A stretch of DNA of 64,000 nt. Origin: Bifidobacterium psychraerophilum. GTDB lineage: Bacteria; Actinomycetota; Actinomycetes; Actinomycetales; Bifidobacteriaceae. The translations under genes and the position numbers were made by a program. Each line of letters begins with the position of its first letter. The first letter of the stretch is position 1. Where the stretch lies: positions 124,001-188,000 of the forward strand of contig NZ_JGZI01000009.1 of assembly GCF_000741705.1 (NCBI RefSeq), read 5' to 3'. The notes below the pieces were generated by a model. The model ran no database searches. It was not told where the DNA came from and worked only from the letters and a program-made list of their open reading frames with translations. Positions 55,121 through 64,000 of this stretch are shown here, in pieces.

Positions 55121-56499
55121 GCAGCTTCGCGTTGTGGCGTTTGTTCCATCGGGGAGGTAACCGCGGCTTCTCAAGCACCTCCCTTCTGGCCGTCATCGCC
55201 TTCGCGGCGGCGAGCGCCATATTCCTGACGGTCTTGGGGGGCGTGCATGCCTTCGTGTGGAGGTCGTCACCCTCACATGGGCTGGTGGAGGCCTTCTCCG
55301 GGCAGTCGGCACAGAGCGGCGAGAACGCCATCTACGTCATCCTGTCACTGTTCGCATGCATGTTGTTGCTGGTACCTTTCGCATCGCTTTCGGCATCGGC
55401 CGCACGACTGGCCGCAGCTCGACGGGATGCCCGTCTTGCCGCGCTGCGACTGGCCGGCGCGACCTCCGGGCAGGTTTCAAGGCTTACCGCTCTCGAAGCC
55501 GCAGGGCAGGCCTTGATCGGCTCTCTGATCGGCATGGTGCTGTATGTGGCGATGATTCCCCTGATCATGCCCCTGCATTTTCAAGGGCGTGGCTTTGCCG
55601 TTGAGGAATTGTGGGTCGGTCCTGTCGCGTTGCTCGTCGTGGCCGTGCTGATGACCGTTCTCGCCCTGATCTCGGCGCTTTCCGCACTGATGAGGGTTGT
55701 GGTCACCCCTCTCGGGGTCAGCGCCCGCGTCGCACCTGCGGCATTGCGCAAGTGGCGTTTGATCGTGTTTCTGGTGGCCATCATCGCCGCGGTCGGCATC
55801 ATGAAAAGCCCCTTGTCCCGGTATTTCGGCCAGGCGGTGGCCATAGCCATCGTGTTCGGTGTGATCGCGGCATGCTTCGCCCTGGTCAATCTGATCGGGC
55901 CCTGGGTGATCGCCGCGCGAGCCAGGATGAGGATCCGGCGTCCGCGAAACGCGGCCACACTGGTGGCGATGCGTCGTGTGCTCGACAACCCCAAGCGTGC
56001 ATGGCGCAATGTCTCCGGAATCGCACTCGCCGTGTTCGTGGCCGGCATCACGTCGGTCTGCGCCTATGTCGGCAGTGCCGCACAGGGCTCATCCGAGGAC
56101 ATGACCCTGCTGAGGGACATAGGGACAGGCGGCATGCTGACCTTGGCCTTCGCCGCGGTTCTGGCGGCAGTGTCGTGCGGGGTGATGCAGGCGGGCAACG
56201 TCTATGACCAGGCCGATCAGTATCGCATGCTGGTGCTTGAAGGTGCCGATCGCGCGACGCTGTCGAAGGCGCGCTTCATCGAGGTGTTCACTCCGCTCAA
56301 GGTCGTAGTGCTGGTTTCGGCCGCGTGCAGCATGGTGCTGATGCTTCCCCTGCTGGGTTCCGCCATGACACAGCCCCTCACGCTGCTGGGCTTCGTCGCC
56401 GGCGTGGCGTTGTGCTTTCTGCTCGTCGGGATCGGAGTGGCCGCAGCCAATCATGTGGCCAAAGGCATCGGCATCGTCGGCGAGCGCAGCGATGATTGA
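55117..56499 (+). CDS. FtsX-like ABC transporter permease
   Basis: A 460-residue membrane protein with about ten hydrophobic segments and two FtsX-type blocks (ARLAALRLAGATSGQVSRLTALEAAGQ and YRMLVLEGADRATLSKARFIEVF). These contact regions are typical of the MacB/FtsX permease family. With the preceding ATPase it forms one transporter. No periplasmic partner or two-component genes adjoin it, so the substrate is unknown. Confidence 0.88.
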   Translation: MSSFALWRLFHRGGNRGFSSTSLLAVIAFAAASAIFLTVLGGVHAFVWRSSPSHGLVEAFSGQSAQSGENAIYVILSLFACMLLLVPFASLSASAARLAAARRDARLAALRLAGATSGQVSRLTALEAAGQALIGSLIGMVLYVAMIPLIMPLHFQGRGFAVEELWVGPVALLVVAVLMTVLALISALSALMRVVVTPLGVSARVAPAALRKWRLIVFLVAIIAAVGIMKSPLSRYFGQAVAIAIVFGVIAACFALVNLIGPWVIAARARMRIRRPRNAATLVAMRRVLDNPKRAWRNVSGIALAVFVAGITSVCAYVGSAAQGSSEDMTLLRDIGTGGMLTLAFAAVLAAVSCGVMQAGNVYDQADQYRMLVLEGADRATLSKARFIEVFTPLKVVVLVSAACSMVLMLPLLGSAMTQPLTLLGFVAGVALCFLLVGIGVAAANHVAKGIGIVGERSDD

Positions 56500-56534
56500 G
56501 TGCGGCCATACCGTCGCGAGGGCGGCGTGCCGAC

Positions 56535-57479
56535 TCAGGTCAGCACTGCGGCGATCACGGCGATGATGACCGGTGAGGTGATGGTGCTGAGCAGTATGCC
56601 GTCGCGGGCGAAGGTCAGTCCGACGTTGTAACGGGCGGCGTAGTTGTAGACGTTCTGGCCCGTAGGCAATGCGGCAAGCACCACGCACCCGTAGAGTTCG
56701 GTGCCTCTGAAGCCGAGCAGGAAATACGCGACCAGGAATGCGATGATCGGCATGATCAGATTCTTGAGCAGCACCACGGTGGCGGTGGCACGACGGTTCG
56801 AACCTTTGCGCATCGGCCTGCTGCCACGCAGGGACATCCCGAAAGCCATCAGAATCATCGGTACGGCCGAGTCGCCTATCATGCTGATCGGTTTGAAAAT
56901 CACGTCAGGGATGACGTAGTGGCCGGTTTTGGCGGCTATCGCGGAAACGATGATGCCACCGATGGAACCGAGCAGAAGAGGCTGGTGCAGCGGCTGCCTC
57001 AGCACCTCCTTGGCGGAGAATCGACCCGTCGTGCTCACATCGAGCGCGGTCAGGCCCACCGGTGTGAACAGGGCCTGCTGCATCACCAGAATCGGTGCGA
57101 CCAAAGCGGGATTGCCCAGAATATACGTCGCTACCGGCAGGCCGATGTTATTCGAATTCAGATACAGCGAGTTCAGCGAGCCGATGATCGCATCGGCGGC
57201 CTTCATATGGAAGAAGAGCGAGTTCAACACCAGGAACAGCGCCCCGACCGCGAGAGCGGAAGCGAAGGCGACGATGATGCTGGGGTGGAAGATGTCCTGT
57301 ATCGGCTGCTTCGACAGGATCGCAAACATCAGGCAGGGACTGGATATGAAGAAACTGAATCTGTTGAGCACCATTTGGGCCGTTGGTCCGCCGATACGGA
57401 ATCGCGCGGCGATATAGCCCGCCAGGATCACGATTCCGATGACACCAAAGCCCTCCATGGCACTGATCAAACGTGGCAT
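56535..57479 (-). CDS. AEC-family auxin-efflux-like transporter
   Basis: The 314-residue protein starts at the ATG at 57479 (GGAAGAG upstream). About ten membrane segments show AEC-family features: MEGFGVIGIVILAGYIAARF at the start, the LNSNNIGLPVA stretch near residue 115, and ALPTGQNVYNYAARYNV near the end. Members export organic acids or amino-acid derivatives using the membrane potential. Both neighbouring genes point away from or toward it on the opposite strand, so it is a single unit. Confidence 0.9.
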   Translation of the reverse strand: MPRLISAMEGFGVIGIVILAGYIAARFRIGGPTAQMVLNRFSFFISSPCLMFAILSKQPIQDIFHPSIIVAFASALAVGALFLVLNSLFFHMKAADAIIGSLNSLYLNSNNIGLPVATYILGNPALVAPILVMQQALFTPVGLTALDVSTTGRFSAKEVLRQPLHQPLLLGSIGGIIVSAIAAKTGHYVIPDVIFKPISMIGDSAVPMILMAFGMSLRGSRPMRKGSNRRATATVVLLKNLIMPIIAFLVAYFLLGFRGTELYGCVVLAALPTGQNVYNYAARYNVGLTFARDGILLSTITSPVIIAVIAAVLT

Positions 57480-57615
57480 TATGACTCTTCCGGTGGTGTA
57501 TCGCTGCATTCCATAGTGCCACACAGGCACAACAGATGGATAGGCATCTCAGCAGGTGGTCTCCAGTCGGCACCCACCAAGAGGAGGGTTGGCCACATGT
57601 AGTTAAGATAGGTGC

Positions 57616-58866
57616 ATGGAGCCCATGACAAGCGAAGCCGAAGCCACTGAAGCCACTGAGAAGATGAAGGTCACGCTTGATGTTGACCGAGGAGCCGGGA
57701 AGGCCGAGGCGCTGTCCTCACTGTTCACCCAGATCATGCAGGTGTATTCGGTCAGTGGACGGGAAGGCGCGCTCGCCGATGCCGTGGAGGATTTCCTCTC
57801 CCGTCAATCGCATCTGCTGGTCAGACGTCTCGGAGACACCGTCGTCGCCTCCACGCGGTTCCAACGCGATTCCCGCGTGATCCTGGCGGGGCATATCGAC
57901 ACCGTCCCCGTCATCGACAACTTCCCTCCGAAATGGCTTGAGGCCGGAGACCCCCTGATACGTCCCGACATCGCTCGCGAGCATCCTGGCGAGCGGGTCA
58001 TGTGGGGACGCGGTGCCACGGATATGAAGGCATCGGACGCGGTACTGCTGTATCTCGCCGCAACAGCCACCGACGCGGCGTGCGACCTTAGCTTCGTGTT
58101 GTACGACCACGAGGAGGTTTCGGCGGAGTTCAATGGTTTGCGTAAGGTCACGCAGGAGCGTCCCGAATGGATCCAAGGTGATTTCGCGATCATCGGTGAG
58201 CCGACCTCCTGCGGAATCGAGGGCGGGTGCAACGGCACAATCCGTTTTGACGTCATCACGCATGGCGTCGCCGCCCATTCCGCGCGTGCCTGGATGGGGG
58301 AGAACGCCATTCACAAGGCGGCGGACATCCTCAACCGTCTCAACGCCTACACGCCGGCGACGGTGAGCGTGGGTGGTCTGGAATACAAGGAGGGGCTGAA
58401 CGCGACCTTGGTTTCAGGAGGCAAAGGGACGAACGTCATACCCGATGAGTGCCGCGTGCATGTCAATTATCGTTTCGCGCCGAACAAAAGCCTTGAGGAG
58501 GCGAAAAGCCTGATGATGGGCGAAGGGTCGGGCATCGTGCTGGGCGAAGGTGAGGGCACGGCTGTCGGCGGGGTGTTCGAGGGTTTCGGAATCGAGATGA
58601 AGGACGAATCCCCGGCGGCTCGCCCGGGCATGGACTCCGAACTCACCGCGTCCCTGGCCGATCTGGTCTTCGAACGCACCGGTCAGCAGGCGAAGGCGAA
58701 ACTGGGCTGGACGGATGTGGCGCGATTCTCCCAGTTGGGCATCCCCGCCGTCAACTTCGGTGCAGGGGATCCCCTGCTGGCACACAAGCATGATGAGCAG
58801 ATTCCCGAGTCCGACCTGCTGCTGATGGCCGATATCCTGGAGCATTGGCTTTCGTCCAGGCGCTGA
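57616..58866 (+). CDS. dapE: Succinyl-diaminopimelate desuccinylase
   Basis: A 416-residue M20-family metallohydrolase that releases L,L-diaminopimelate in lysine and peptidoglycan precursor synthesis. Zinc ligands appear in LAGHIDTVPV, the WGRGATDMKASDA motif, DHEEVSAEFNG and IGEPTS, with a late HKHDEQIPESDL. The dimerisation domain lies between residues about 205 and 310. TAAGAT 7 bases upstream of the ATG and the lack of a ribosome site suggest a leaderless mRNA. lysA, for the next steps, is at 48591. Confidence 0.92.
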   Translation: MEPMTSEAEATEATEKMKVTLDVDRGAGKAEALSSLFTQIMQVYSVSGREGALADAVEDFLSRQSHLLVRRLGDTVVASTRFQRDSRVILAGHIDTVPVIDNFPPKWLEAGDPLIRPDIAREHPGERVMWGRGATDMKASDAVLLYLAATATDAACDLSFVLYDHEEVSAEFNGLRKVTQERPEWIQGDFAIIGEPTSCGIEGGCNGTIRFDVITHGVAAHSARAWMGENAIHKAADILNRLNAYTPATVSVGGLEYKEGLNATLVSGGKGTNVIPDECRVHVNYRFAPNKSLEEAKSLMMGEGSGIVLGEGEGTAVGGVFEGFGIEMKDESPAARPGMDSELTASLADLVFERTGQQAKAKLGWTDVARFSQLGIPAVNFGAGDPLLAHKHDEQIPESDLLLMADILEHWLSSRR

Positions 58867-59116
58867 CGTTACACGTTGCGACGCTGAGTGTGCCATACTA
58901 GGAGACGGTGGAACTGCAAAACCACCAGTAGCGATGGCGTCGATCCCCTTGCATGAACCGCATTGCGCGTTTGCAAACGATGGTGTCCGCCTTCGCCATA
59001 GATGACTTTTTTGTAGCCTCGATGCAGCGTTCGCGCGCGGCCACGGTGAAAGCGTGGTGTGAGAATACGTCGCAGGCCAGGATGACGACGCGTTGCAGCG
59101 CGCCGCAAGGAGCATT

Positions 59117-62044
59117 GTGCCCATAGAACAGAACAGCGGTTCCAGCAAGGCTGGATCCCAACAACAATCGTCAACGTCGAACGATTCATTGAACTCGAGC
59201 GACGTGAATGAGTCCTCTTCGCTCGGTCAGACCGGCGAAACCCCGAGACGCCGTCGCTCAGGCAGGCGGGTGGTCCGAGTGGCCGGTGCCGCCGGAGCCG
59301 ATCTGCCGGTCAAGATCGAAGTGAAGGCCGCGTCGGCAAAGGACCCCGGGCATGGCGACGTGACGCGGGATGCCCCGGGTCGCGGCGGGAGCCCGGCCCA
59401 ACACGAGGAAGCGCCGGCGCGCAGCAGACGCCGCCGTGCGCCGCGCGCCACGGATGACTTGGAATTCGAAGAACCCAAGGCCACGGACGAGACGGAGCGG
59501 CAGGGGCGAAGGTCTTCGAGATCCCGTTCGGCAGGCTCTCGATCGGCACTCTCCGACACCGCCGGGTCCGATTCCCCAAGATCGGCCCGTACCGGGTCCG
59601 ATCATGATGCGGCTGAGCATACCGGGTCGAATCGCACGAACTCGCATGCCGCCGATTCGAAGCGTGAACGCGACGAACGGGCCGCACGCGCCGTTGACTC
59701 AATACGCTTCCTGCAGGTGGACACCAATCATTCGAATGCCACATCGTCGGCCAAATCGGATACCGGGAAGCCGGTCCGTGGCAGGGCGATGACATCACTG
59801 CTCTTCCAGGAACCGGTCCTGCCTCTGGGCGATGCATCACGGGAGGATGCCGACGACGTCAAGTCGGATGAGGGCGATGAGCCACGTCACACCTCCAACA
59901 GGCGTGGCAAAGGTCAGCAACGACGTCAGGATTCCGGTCTTCAGCGTGAGAAGCGTGGTTCTCGGGATACGGGCGCCGCATCCGAATTCAGGGATTACGA
60001 CAGCGGCGACAATGGCGAAGAGGAGCATTCCGAGCGTTCCCGACGATCGCGTCGCCTGAACGCCCAGGAGCGTCGTGCCGCGGCCGAGGTCGGACAGATC
60101 GAGGAAGACCTCGAATACGATGAGATCCCATACACGCCGATAGACGAGGAGGCGCATGCGGCGAAAGGCTCCCGTCGTAATCGCTCACGGTCTTCGGACA
60201 GCGAGGATTCCCCGCGTCGCCGGGATCGCGGCGGCGAAACGCAGCACGATGCCGAGCACGAGCATGGCGTCGAATCGGATCGTGGCGAGGGTCAGCCTGA
60301 AACGAGAAGAAGGCGGACGGTCAGCCGTGACCATGACGAGGACGAAGGCGAGTCAACGGTCACGCGCCGTCGCCGTCGTCGCCGGGGTAGTGCGAAGGCT
60401 TTGGATGAGGAATCATCAGAACTGAACGGCGGCTCCAAGCGTTCCCGTAAACAGCAGTACATCGACGAAATCACGAATATCGAAGGCTCCACCCGCCTTG
60501 AGGCGAAGAAGCAGCGTCGGCGTGACAACCGCCGTGACCGCTCACGCCAGACGCAGCTCATCGAGCAGGACTTCCTGGCTCGCAGAGAGGACGTCGACCG
60601 TGTGATGGTGGTACGCGAGAAGGAGCGTCATACCCAGATCTCAGTGCTCGAGGATGACATCCTCGTCGAGCACTATGTCTCCGATATCCAGGAAGTCGCC
60701 ACCGTGGGCAACATCTACCTTGGACGTGTGCAGAACGTCCTCCCGAGCATGGAGGCCGCCTTCGTCGATATAGGTCAGGCGCGTAACGGCGTGTTGTATG
60801 CGGGTGAGGTCAATTGGGACGCCGCGCGTCTGGAAGGCCAGCCACGACGGATAGAACTGGCTTTCAGATCCGGAGACCCGGTGCTGGTGCAGGTGACCAA
60901 GGATCCCATCGGCCATAAGGGTGCACGCCTGACATCACAGGTCACTCTGGCAGGTCGCTTCCTCGTCCTGGTGCCTTCCGGCGGCATGACCGGCGTCAGC
61001 CGCAAGCTATCGGAGCATGAGCGTTCACGCCTGAAGGGCATCGTGACCAAGATCGCGCCGAAGGATATGGGTGTCATCATCCGTACCGCGGCCGACCATG
61101 CGAGCGAGGAAGCGATCACCAAGGATCTGCAGACACTGATCAAGCAGTGGGAGAGCGTGGAGAAGAAACGCGATTCCGCGAAGCACCATAAGAAGCCAAA
61201 ACTGCTGAAGGGCGAGCCTGATGTGGCGATCCGCGTGGTCCGCGACATCTTCAACGATGATTTCAATGAACTCATCGTCGAGGGAGACAAGGTCTATGAG
61301 CGTATCAGCGAGTATCTCGATTCGATGGCTCCCGACCTGCGCGAGAAGCTGAGCAAATGGGATCCCGCCGATCACGAGGGCAACGACGTGTTCGACCGCT
61401 GGCAGATCGACGGGCAGCTCCGAAAGGGTATGGAGCGCCAGGTGTATCTTCCCAGCGGTGGTTCGCTGGTCATCGACCGCACGGAGGCCATGACCACGAT
61501 CGACGTCAACACCGGCCGCTTCATCGGTAAGGGCAAGTCCCTTGAGGAAACCGTCACTCGGTGCAACCTTGAGGCTTCCGAAGAGATCGCCCGACAGCTC
61601 AGGCTCAGGGACATCGGCGGCATGCTGATGATCGATTACGTCGATATGGTGATGCAGGCCAATCGGGACCTGGTGCTCCGCCGACTGGTTGAGTGCCTTG
61701 CCCGCGATCGCACCAAGCATCAGGTCGCCGAGGTCACCTCACTCGGTCTGGTTCAGATGACCCGTAAGCGTGTGGGTCAGGGGCTTGTGGAGGCTTTCTC
61801 GGAGGAATGCCCGACCTGCAAGGGTCGAGGATTCATTCTGCACGATGAACCCACCGTCTCGGCATCCTACGACGATCCATACGCCGTCAAGGGAGGCGAC
61901 CCCTTCGTCAAATCCACCGTGAAGCATCACACCCCGGCCAAGGAGAGCGCTCCGTCCTCGTCAAAGGGTTCCTCGCCTGACGTCAAGGCGAAGCTGGCGA
62001 AGATAGCCGCCGCCGCTCAGTCCGCATCGGAAGAGGCCGACTGA
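59117..62044 (+). CDS. rne: Ribonuclease E/G
   Basis: A 975-residue RNase E/G. GTG 59117, 4 bases after AAGGAGC, is preferred over TTG 59093. The first 480 residues are low-complexity and charged, rich in Arg, Ser, Glu and Asp (for example RRRRRRGSAKALDEE), with no fold apparent. The conserved catalytic part starts near residue 490 (S1 domain VGNIYLGRVQNVLPSMEAAFVDIG), has TTIDVNTG near 796 and MLMIDYVDM near 837 for Mg binding, and ends with the Zn-link CPTCKGRG near 898. It processes rRNA, tRNA and mRNA. In E. coli the disordered half is C-terminal; here it is N-terminal. Confidence 0.94.
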   Translation: MPIEQNSGSSKAGSQQQSSTSNDSLNSSDVNESSSLGQTGETPRRRRSGRRVVRVAGAAGADLPVKIEVKAASAKDPGHGDVTRDAPGRGGSPAQHEEAPARSRRRRAPRATDDLEFEEPKATDETERQGRRSSRSRSAGSRSALSDTAGSDSPRSARTGSDHDAAEHTGSNRTNSHAADSKRERDERAARAVDSIRFLQVDTNHSNATSSAKSDTGKPVRGRAMTSLLFQEPVLPLGDASREDADDVKSDEGDEPRHTSNRRGKGQQRRQDSGLQREKRGSRDTGAASEFRDYDSGDNGEEEHSERSRRSRRLNAQERRAAAEVGQIEEDLEYDEIPYTPIDEEAHAAKGSRRNRSRSSDSEDSPRRRDRGGETQHDAEHEHGVESDRGEGQPETRRRRTVSRDHDEDEGESTVTRRRRRRRGSAKALDEESSELNGGSKRSRKQQYIDEITNIEGSTRLEAKKQRRRDNRRDRSRQTQLIEQDFLARREDVDRVMVVREKERHTQISVLEDDILVEHYVSDIQEVATVGNIYLGRVQNVLPSMEAAFVDIGQARNGVLYAGEVNWDAARLEGQPRRIELAFRSGDPVLVQVTKDPIGHKGARLTSQVTLAGRFLVLVPSGGMTGVSRKLSEHERSRLKGIVTKIAPKDMGVIIRTAADHASEEAITKDLQTLIKQWESVEKKRDSAKHHKKPKLLKGEPDVAIRVVRDIFNDDFNELIVEGDKVYERISEYLDSMAPDLREKLSKWDPADHEGNDVFDRWQIDGQLRKGMERQVYLPSGGSLVIDRTEAMTTIDVNTGRFIGKGKSLEETVTRCNLEASEEIARQLRLRDIGGMLMIDYVDMVMQANRDLVLRRLVECLARDRTKHQVAEVTSLGLVQMTRKRVGQGLVEAFSEECPTCKGRGFILHDEPTVSASYDDPYAVKGGDPFVKSTVKHHTPAKESAPSSSKGSSPDVKAKLAKIAAAAQSASEEAD

Positions 62045-62096
62045 GCGGCCCAGCCGGAAGGCATGGCAGGGGGCACCGGTGTGTCGGGCGCATGAC

Positions 62097-62126
62097 TTGA
62101 CGAATTTCCATGCATGCGTGTATGTT
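62097..62126 (+). promoter_or_regulatory. Promoter of rplU-rpmA
   Basis: A -35 TTGACG (62097-62102), an 18-base spacer and a -10 TATGTT (62121-62126) lie upstream of rplU, leaving a leader of about 77 bases. GTCTAGC (62138-62144) and GCTAGAC (62168-62174) pair in that leader as a 7-bp hairpin with a 23-base loop, a candidate autoregulatory structure. Confidence 0.55.
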
Positions 62127-62209
62127 GGATAGTCGGTGTCTAGCCATGCCTTTCATCATGTCAGGATGCTAGACCAAGAAGCAGCTTTAATAACAGGCAA
62201 GGTAGGGCT

Positions 62210-62518
62210 ATGTACGCGATTGTGAAGGCCGGTGGCCATCAGGAAAAGGTCGAGGTCGGTGACGTTATCAGCGTCAATCGTCTTGACAACAAGAACGGTG
62301 AGACCGTCGAATTCCCGGTCGCGCTGGTCGTCGACGGTGCCAAGGTGACGGTTGCCGCCAAGGATCTCGCCAAGATCTCGGTCAAGGCCGAGGTTGTGGA
62401 TGATGAGGCCAAGGGCCCCAAGATCCGTATTCAGAAATTCAAGAACAAGACGGGTGTTGCCCGCAAGCAGGGACACCGCCAGAAGCTGACGGTCGTCAAG
62501 ATCACCGCGATCGCCTGA
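62210..62518 (+). CDS. rplU: 50S ribosomal protein L21
   Basis: The 102-residue protein begins [20 protein letters not shown] and has the L21 C-terminal signature [23 protein letters not shown], which binds 23S rRNA. Length and ends are normal. It pairs with rpmA 27 bases downstream, as in most bacteria. Confidence 0.98.
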   Translation: MYAIVKAGGHQEKVEVGDVISVNRLDNKNGETVEFPVALVVDGAKVTVAAKDLAKISVKAEVVDDEAKGPKIRIQKFKNKTGVARKQGHRQKLTVVKITAIA

Positions 62519-62545
62519 TATCAGACTTCCCGGAAAGGAACAGAC

Positions 62546-62797
62546 ATGGCACATAAGAAGGGCGCTTCCGCTTCCCGTAACGGTCGCGATTCAAATGCTC
62601 AGTACCTCGGTGTGAAGAAGTTCGGCGGCGAGTCTGTTGTGGCCGGCAACATCATCGTTCGTCAGCGTGGAACCAATTTCCATCCTGGTCAGAATGTCGG
62701 CATCGGCAAGGATCACACACTTTTCGCACTCGCTGATGGCAGTGTGAAGTTCGGCGTCCGCCGTGACCGCAAGGTCGTGGATGTCGTTTCTGCCTGA
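62546..62797 (+). CDS. rpmA: 50S ribosomal protein L27
   Basis: The 83-residue L27 protein starts [28 protein letters not shown] and keeps [28 protein letters not shown]. The N-terminus reaches the peptidyl-transferase centre. It begins without the cleavable leader found in Firmicutes. The ATG follows GAAAGGAACAG. Confidence 0.98.
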   Translation: MAHKKGASASRNGRDSNAQYLGVKKFGGESVVAGNIIVRQRGTNFHPGQNVGIGKDHTLFALADGSVKFGVRRDRKVVDVVSA

Positions 62798-62818
62798 TTC
62801 GCACATCTTTCGTTTTTA

Positions 62819-62855
62819 CAAGCCGCGCCCGTAATGGACGCGGCTTGCTTGTTTT
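62819..62855 (+). terminator. Rho-independent terminator after rpmA
   Basis: CAAGCCGCG (62819-62827) and CGCGGCTTG (62839-62847) form a 9-bp stem with an 11-base loop, followed by CTTGTTTT. A T-run before the stem (62813-62817) makes it usable on both strands. Confidence 0.8.
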
Positions 62856-62990
62856 ATCGTGGTGGTCGGCAATTGATGGCCGTCCGGAGAGACGCATCGG
62901 TCCAGGCGACATGCCCAGAACGGATGCGTTGCGCGCAACAGGCGCGTTTGTGGGTGACTGCCGCGCATCGTTTCAGTAAGGTACATACAT

Positions 62991-64000
62991 ATGAGTGCAT
63001 TCGTTGACCGCGTGACGGTCCATGTTCGTGGTGGTGACGGCGGTAACGGCGCATCCTCCATCAAGCGTGAAAAATACAAGCCGCTCGCCGGCCCTGATGG
63101 CGGCAATGGCGGAGATGGCGGATCGGTGATCTTCGTCGCCGATTCCAATGCCACCAGTCTGCTCGATTACCGTTTTCTCCCACACCGTTCCGCGGATTCG
63201 GGGACGATGGGCCTCGGCGGGGACAAGGATGGGAGCAAAGGCGAGGATGTGCTGCTTCCTGTGCCTGTTGGGACGGTGATCTTCGACGCCAAGGACGCCG
63301 CTTCGCAATCGAAGAAGAAGACAGGCGGGCAGCAGGCGAAACCACTGGCCGATCTGCGCCATCCGGGCGAACGTTTCATCGCCGCACATGGCGGCAACGG
63401 GGGGCTCGGCAACAGGGCGCTGGCGAACCGTACCAGAAGAGCTCCTGGCTTCGCCCTGTTGGGGGAGCCGGGTGAGGAGCGTGACATCCTGCTTGAGCTC
63501 AAGTCGATCGCCGATGTGGCATTGGTCGGCTTCCCGAGCGCAGGGAAATCAAGTCTGATCGCAGCCATGAGTTCCGCCAAGCCCAAGATCGCCGATTACC
63601 CATTCACCACCCTGGTCCCCAATCTCGGAGTCGTGGAAGCCGGGGATATGCGCTTCACCATTGCCGATGTACCGGGGCTGATACCGGGAGCCTCCCAAGG
63701 CAAGGGTCTCGGACTCGAATTCCTCAGACATATCGAGCGTACGGAGATCATCGCTCATGTGATCGATTGCGCGACCCTCGAAGCCGATCGTGACCCGATG
63801 GCCGATTACCGGGCATTGGAGCAGGAACTGGCGGCCTACGCCGATGCCTTGGATCTTCCTTTGGGCGTCATACCGATCGCCGAGCGGCCACGCATCGTGG
63901 TGCTGAACAAATGCGATGTGCCCGAGGCGAAGGAATTGGCCGAGTTCGTCAAACCGGAGTTCGAGTCGCTGGGGCTGCGTGTCTTCATCGTCTCGACCGC
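62991..64000 (+). CDS. obgE: GTPase Obg, 5' part
   Basis: The first 336 codons are visible; the gene continues past the right edge. The glycine-rich Obg domain ([30 protein letters not shown]) is followed by the G domain with G1 [10 protein letters not shown]3 DVPGL and G4 NKCD. Obg links ribosome assembly, stringent response and growth. The spacer region around residues 105-115 ([12 protein letters not shown]) is lineage-specific. The ATG at 62991 fits the family start. Confidence 0.97.
   Translation, partial: MSAFVDRVTVHVRGGDGGNGASSIKREKYKPLAGPDGGNGGDGGSVIFVADSNATSLLDYRFLPHRSADSGTMGLGGDKDGSKGEDVLLPVPVGTVIFDAKDAASQSKKKTGGQQAKPLADLRHPGERFIAAHGGNGGLGNRALANRTRRAPGFALLGEPGEERDILLELKSIADVALVGFPSAGKSSLIAAMSSAKPKIADYPFTTLVPNLGVVEAGDMRFTIADVPGLIPGASQGKGLGLEFLRHIERTEIIAHVIDCATLEADRDPMADYRALEQELAAYADALDLPLGVIPIAERPRIVVLNKCDVPEAKELAEFVKPEFESLGLRVFIVST

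Noticed and set aside
60156-60425. Arg-rich tract as a CRISPR-like or tandem repeat DNA array
   Set aside because: The similarity is codon-level low complexity in the RNase E/G frame, without regular repeat units or spacers.

Overview
The window looks like a chromosomal segment of a Bifidobacterium (family Bifidobacteriaceae). The grounds are a GC-rich actinobacterial coding style with GTG and TTG starts and strong AAGGAG-type ribosome sites, the order rne-rplU-rpmA-obgE, a full atpBEFHAGDC operon, NucS, an NrdH redoxin, a Maf-Nudix fusion, and many sugar-uptake genes controlled by LacI, ROK and TetR regulators. The species cannot be fixed from the sequence alone.

Region 1 (1-12889) reads as a locus for alpha-1,6-glucan (dextran and isomalto-oligosaccharides). 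A secreted GH49 dextranase on the minus strand runs off the left edge. A LacI regulator follows, then a plus-strand series: large lipoprotein binding protein, GH13 alpha-glucosidase with an alpha-1,6-type motif, two LplB/LplC-type permeases, a GH31 alpha-glucosidase and a YesL-like membrane protein. Near-identical LacI-type operators sit on the dextranase promoter and the binding-protein promoter, so outside cutting, uptake and inside hydrolysis look like one regulon.

Region 2 (13092-17947) holds a zinc dehydrogenase, two VOC paralogues, a ROK regulator and an FHS (fucose-permease type) sugar symporter. It may be a small kinase-free catabolic module whose substrate I cannot name. Region 3 (18145-20806) has an alpha/beta hydrolase overlapping its TetR regulator, a YaaA homologue and the initiator tRNA.

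Region 4 (21402-36675) is mostly core: MetA with the acetyl-CoA-type Glu111, the ATP synthase operon, NucS, nrdH behind tandem NrdR-like boxes, an FKBP lipoprotein, two envelope proteins of unknown function, a thioredoxin-TPR protein, a CYTH protein and tRNA-Arg(CCG).

Region 5 (36708-46703) starts with RidA and then a second glycan locus: GH3 beta-glucosidase divergent from an LplB/LplC permease pair, binding protein, GH30, YesL-like protein and TetR. It copies the layout of region 1 with beta-glycosidases in place of alpha-glucosidases, and a palindrome sits inside a near-consensus promoter. Neither transport system has its own ATPase gene here.

Region 6 (46809-64000) is housekeeping and amino-acid synthesis: argS, lysA, hom, thrB, the Maf-Nudix fusion, a MacB-like ATPase with an FtsX-like permease, an AEC carrier, dapE, an RNase E/G with a very long disordered N-terminus, rplU, rpmA and the start of obgE, which is cut by the right edge.
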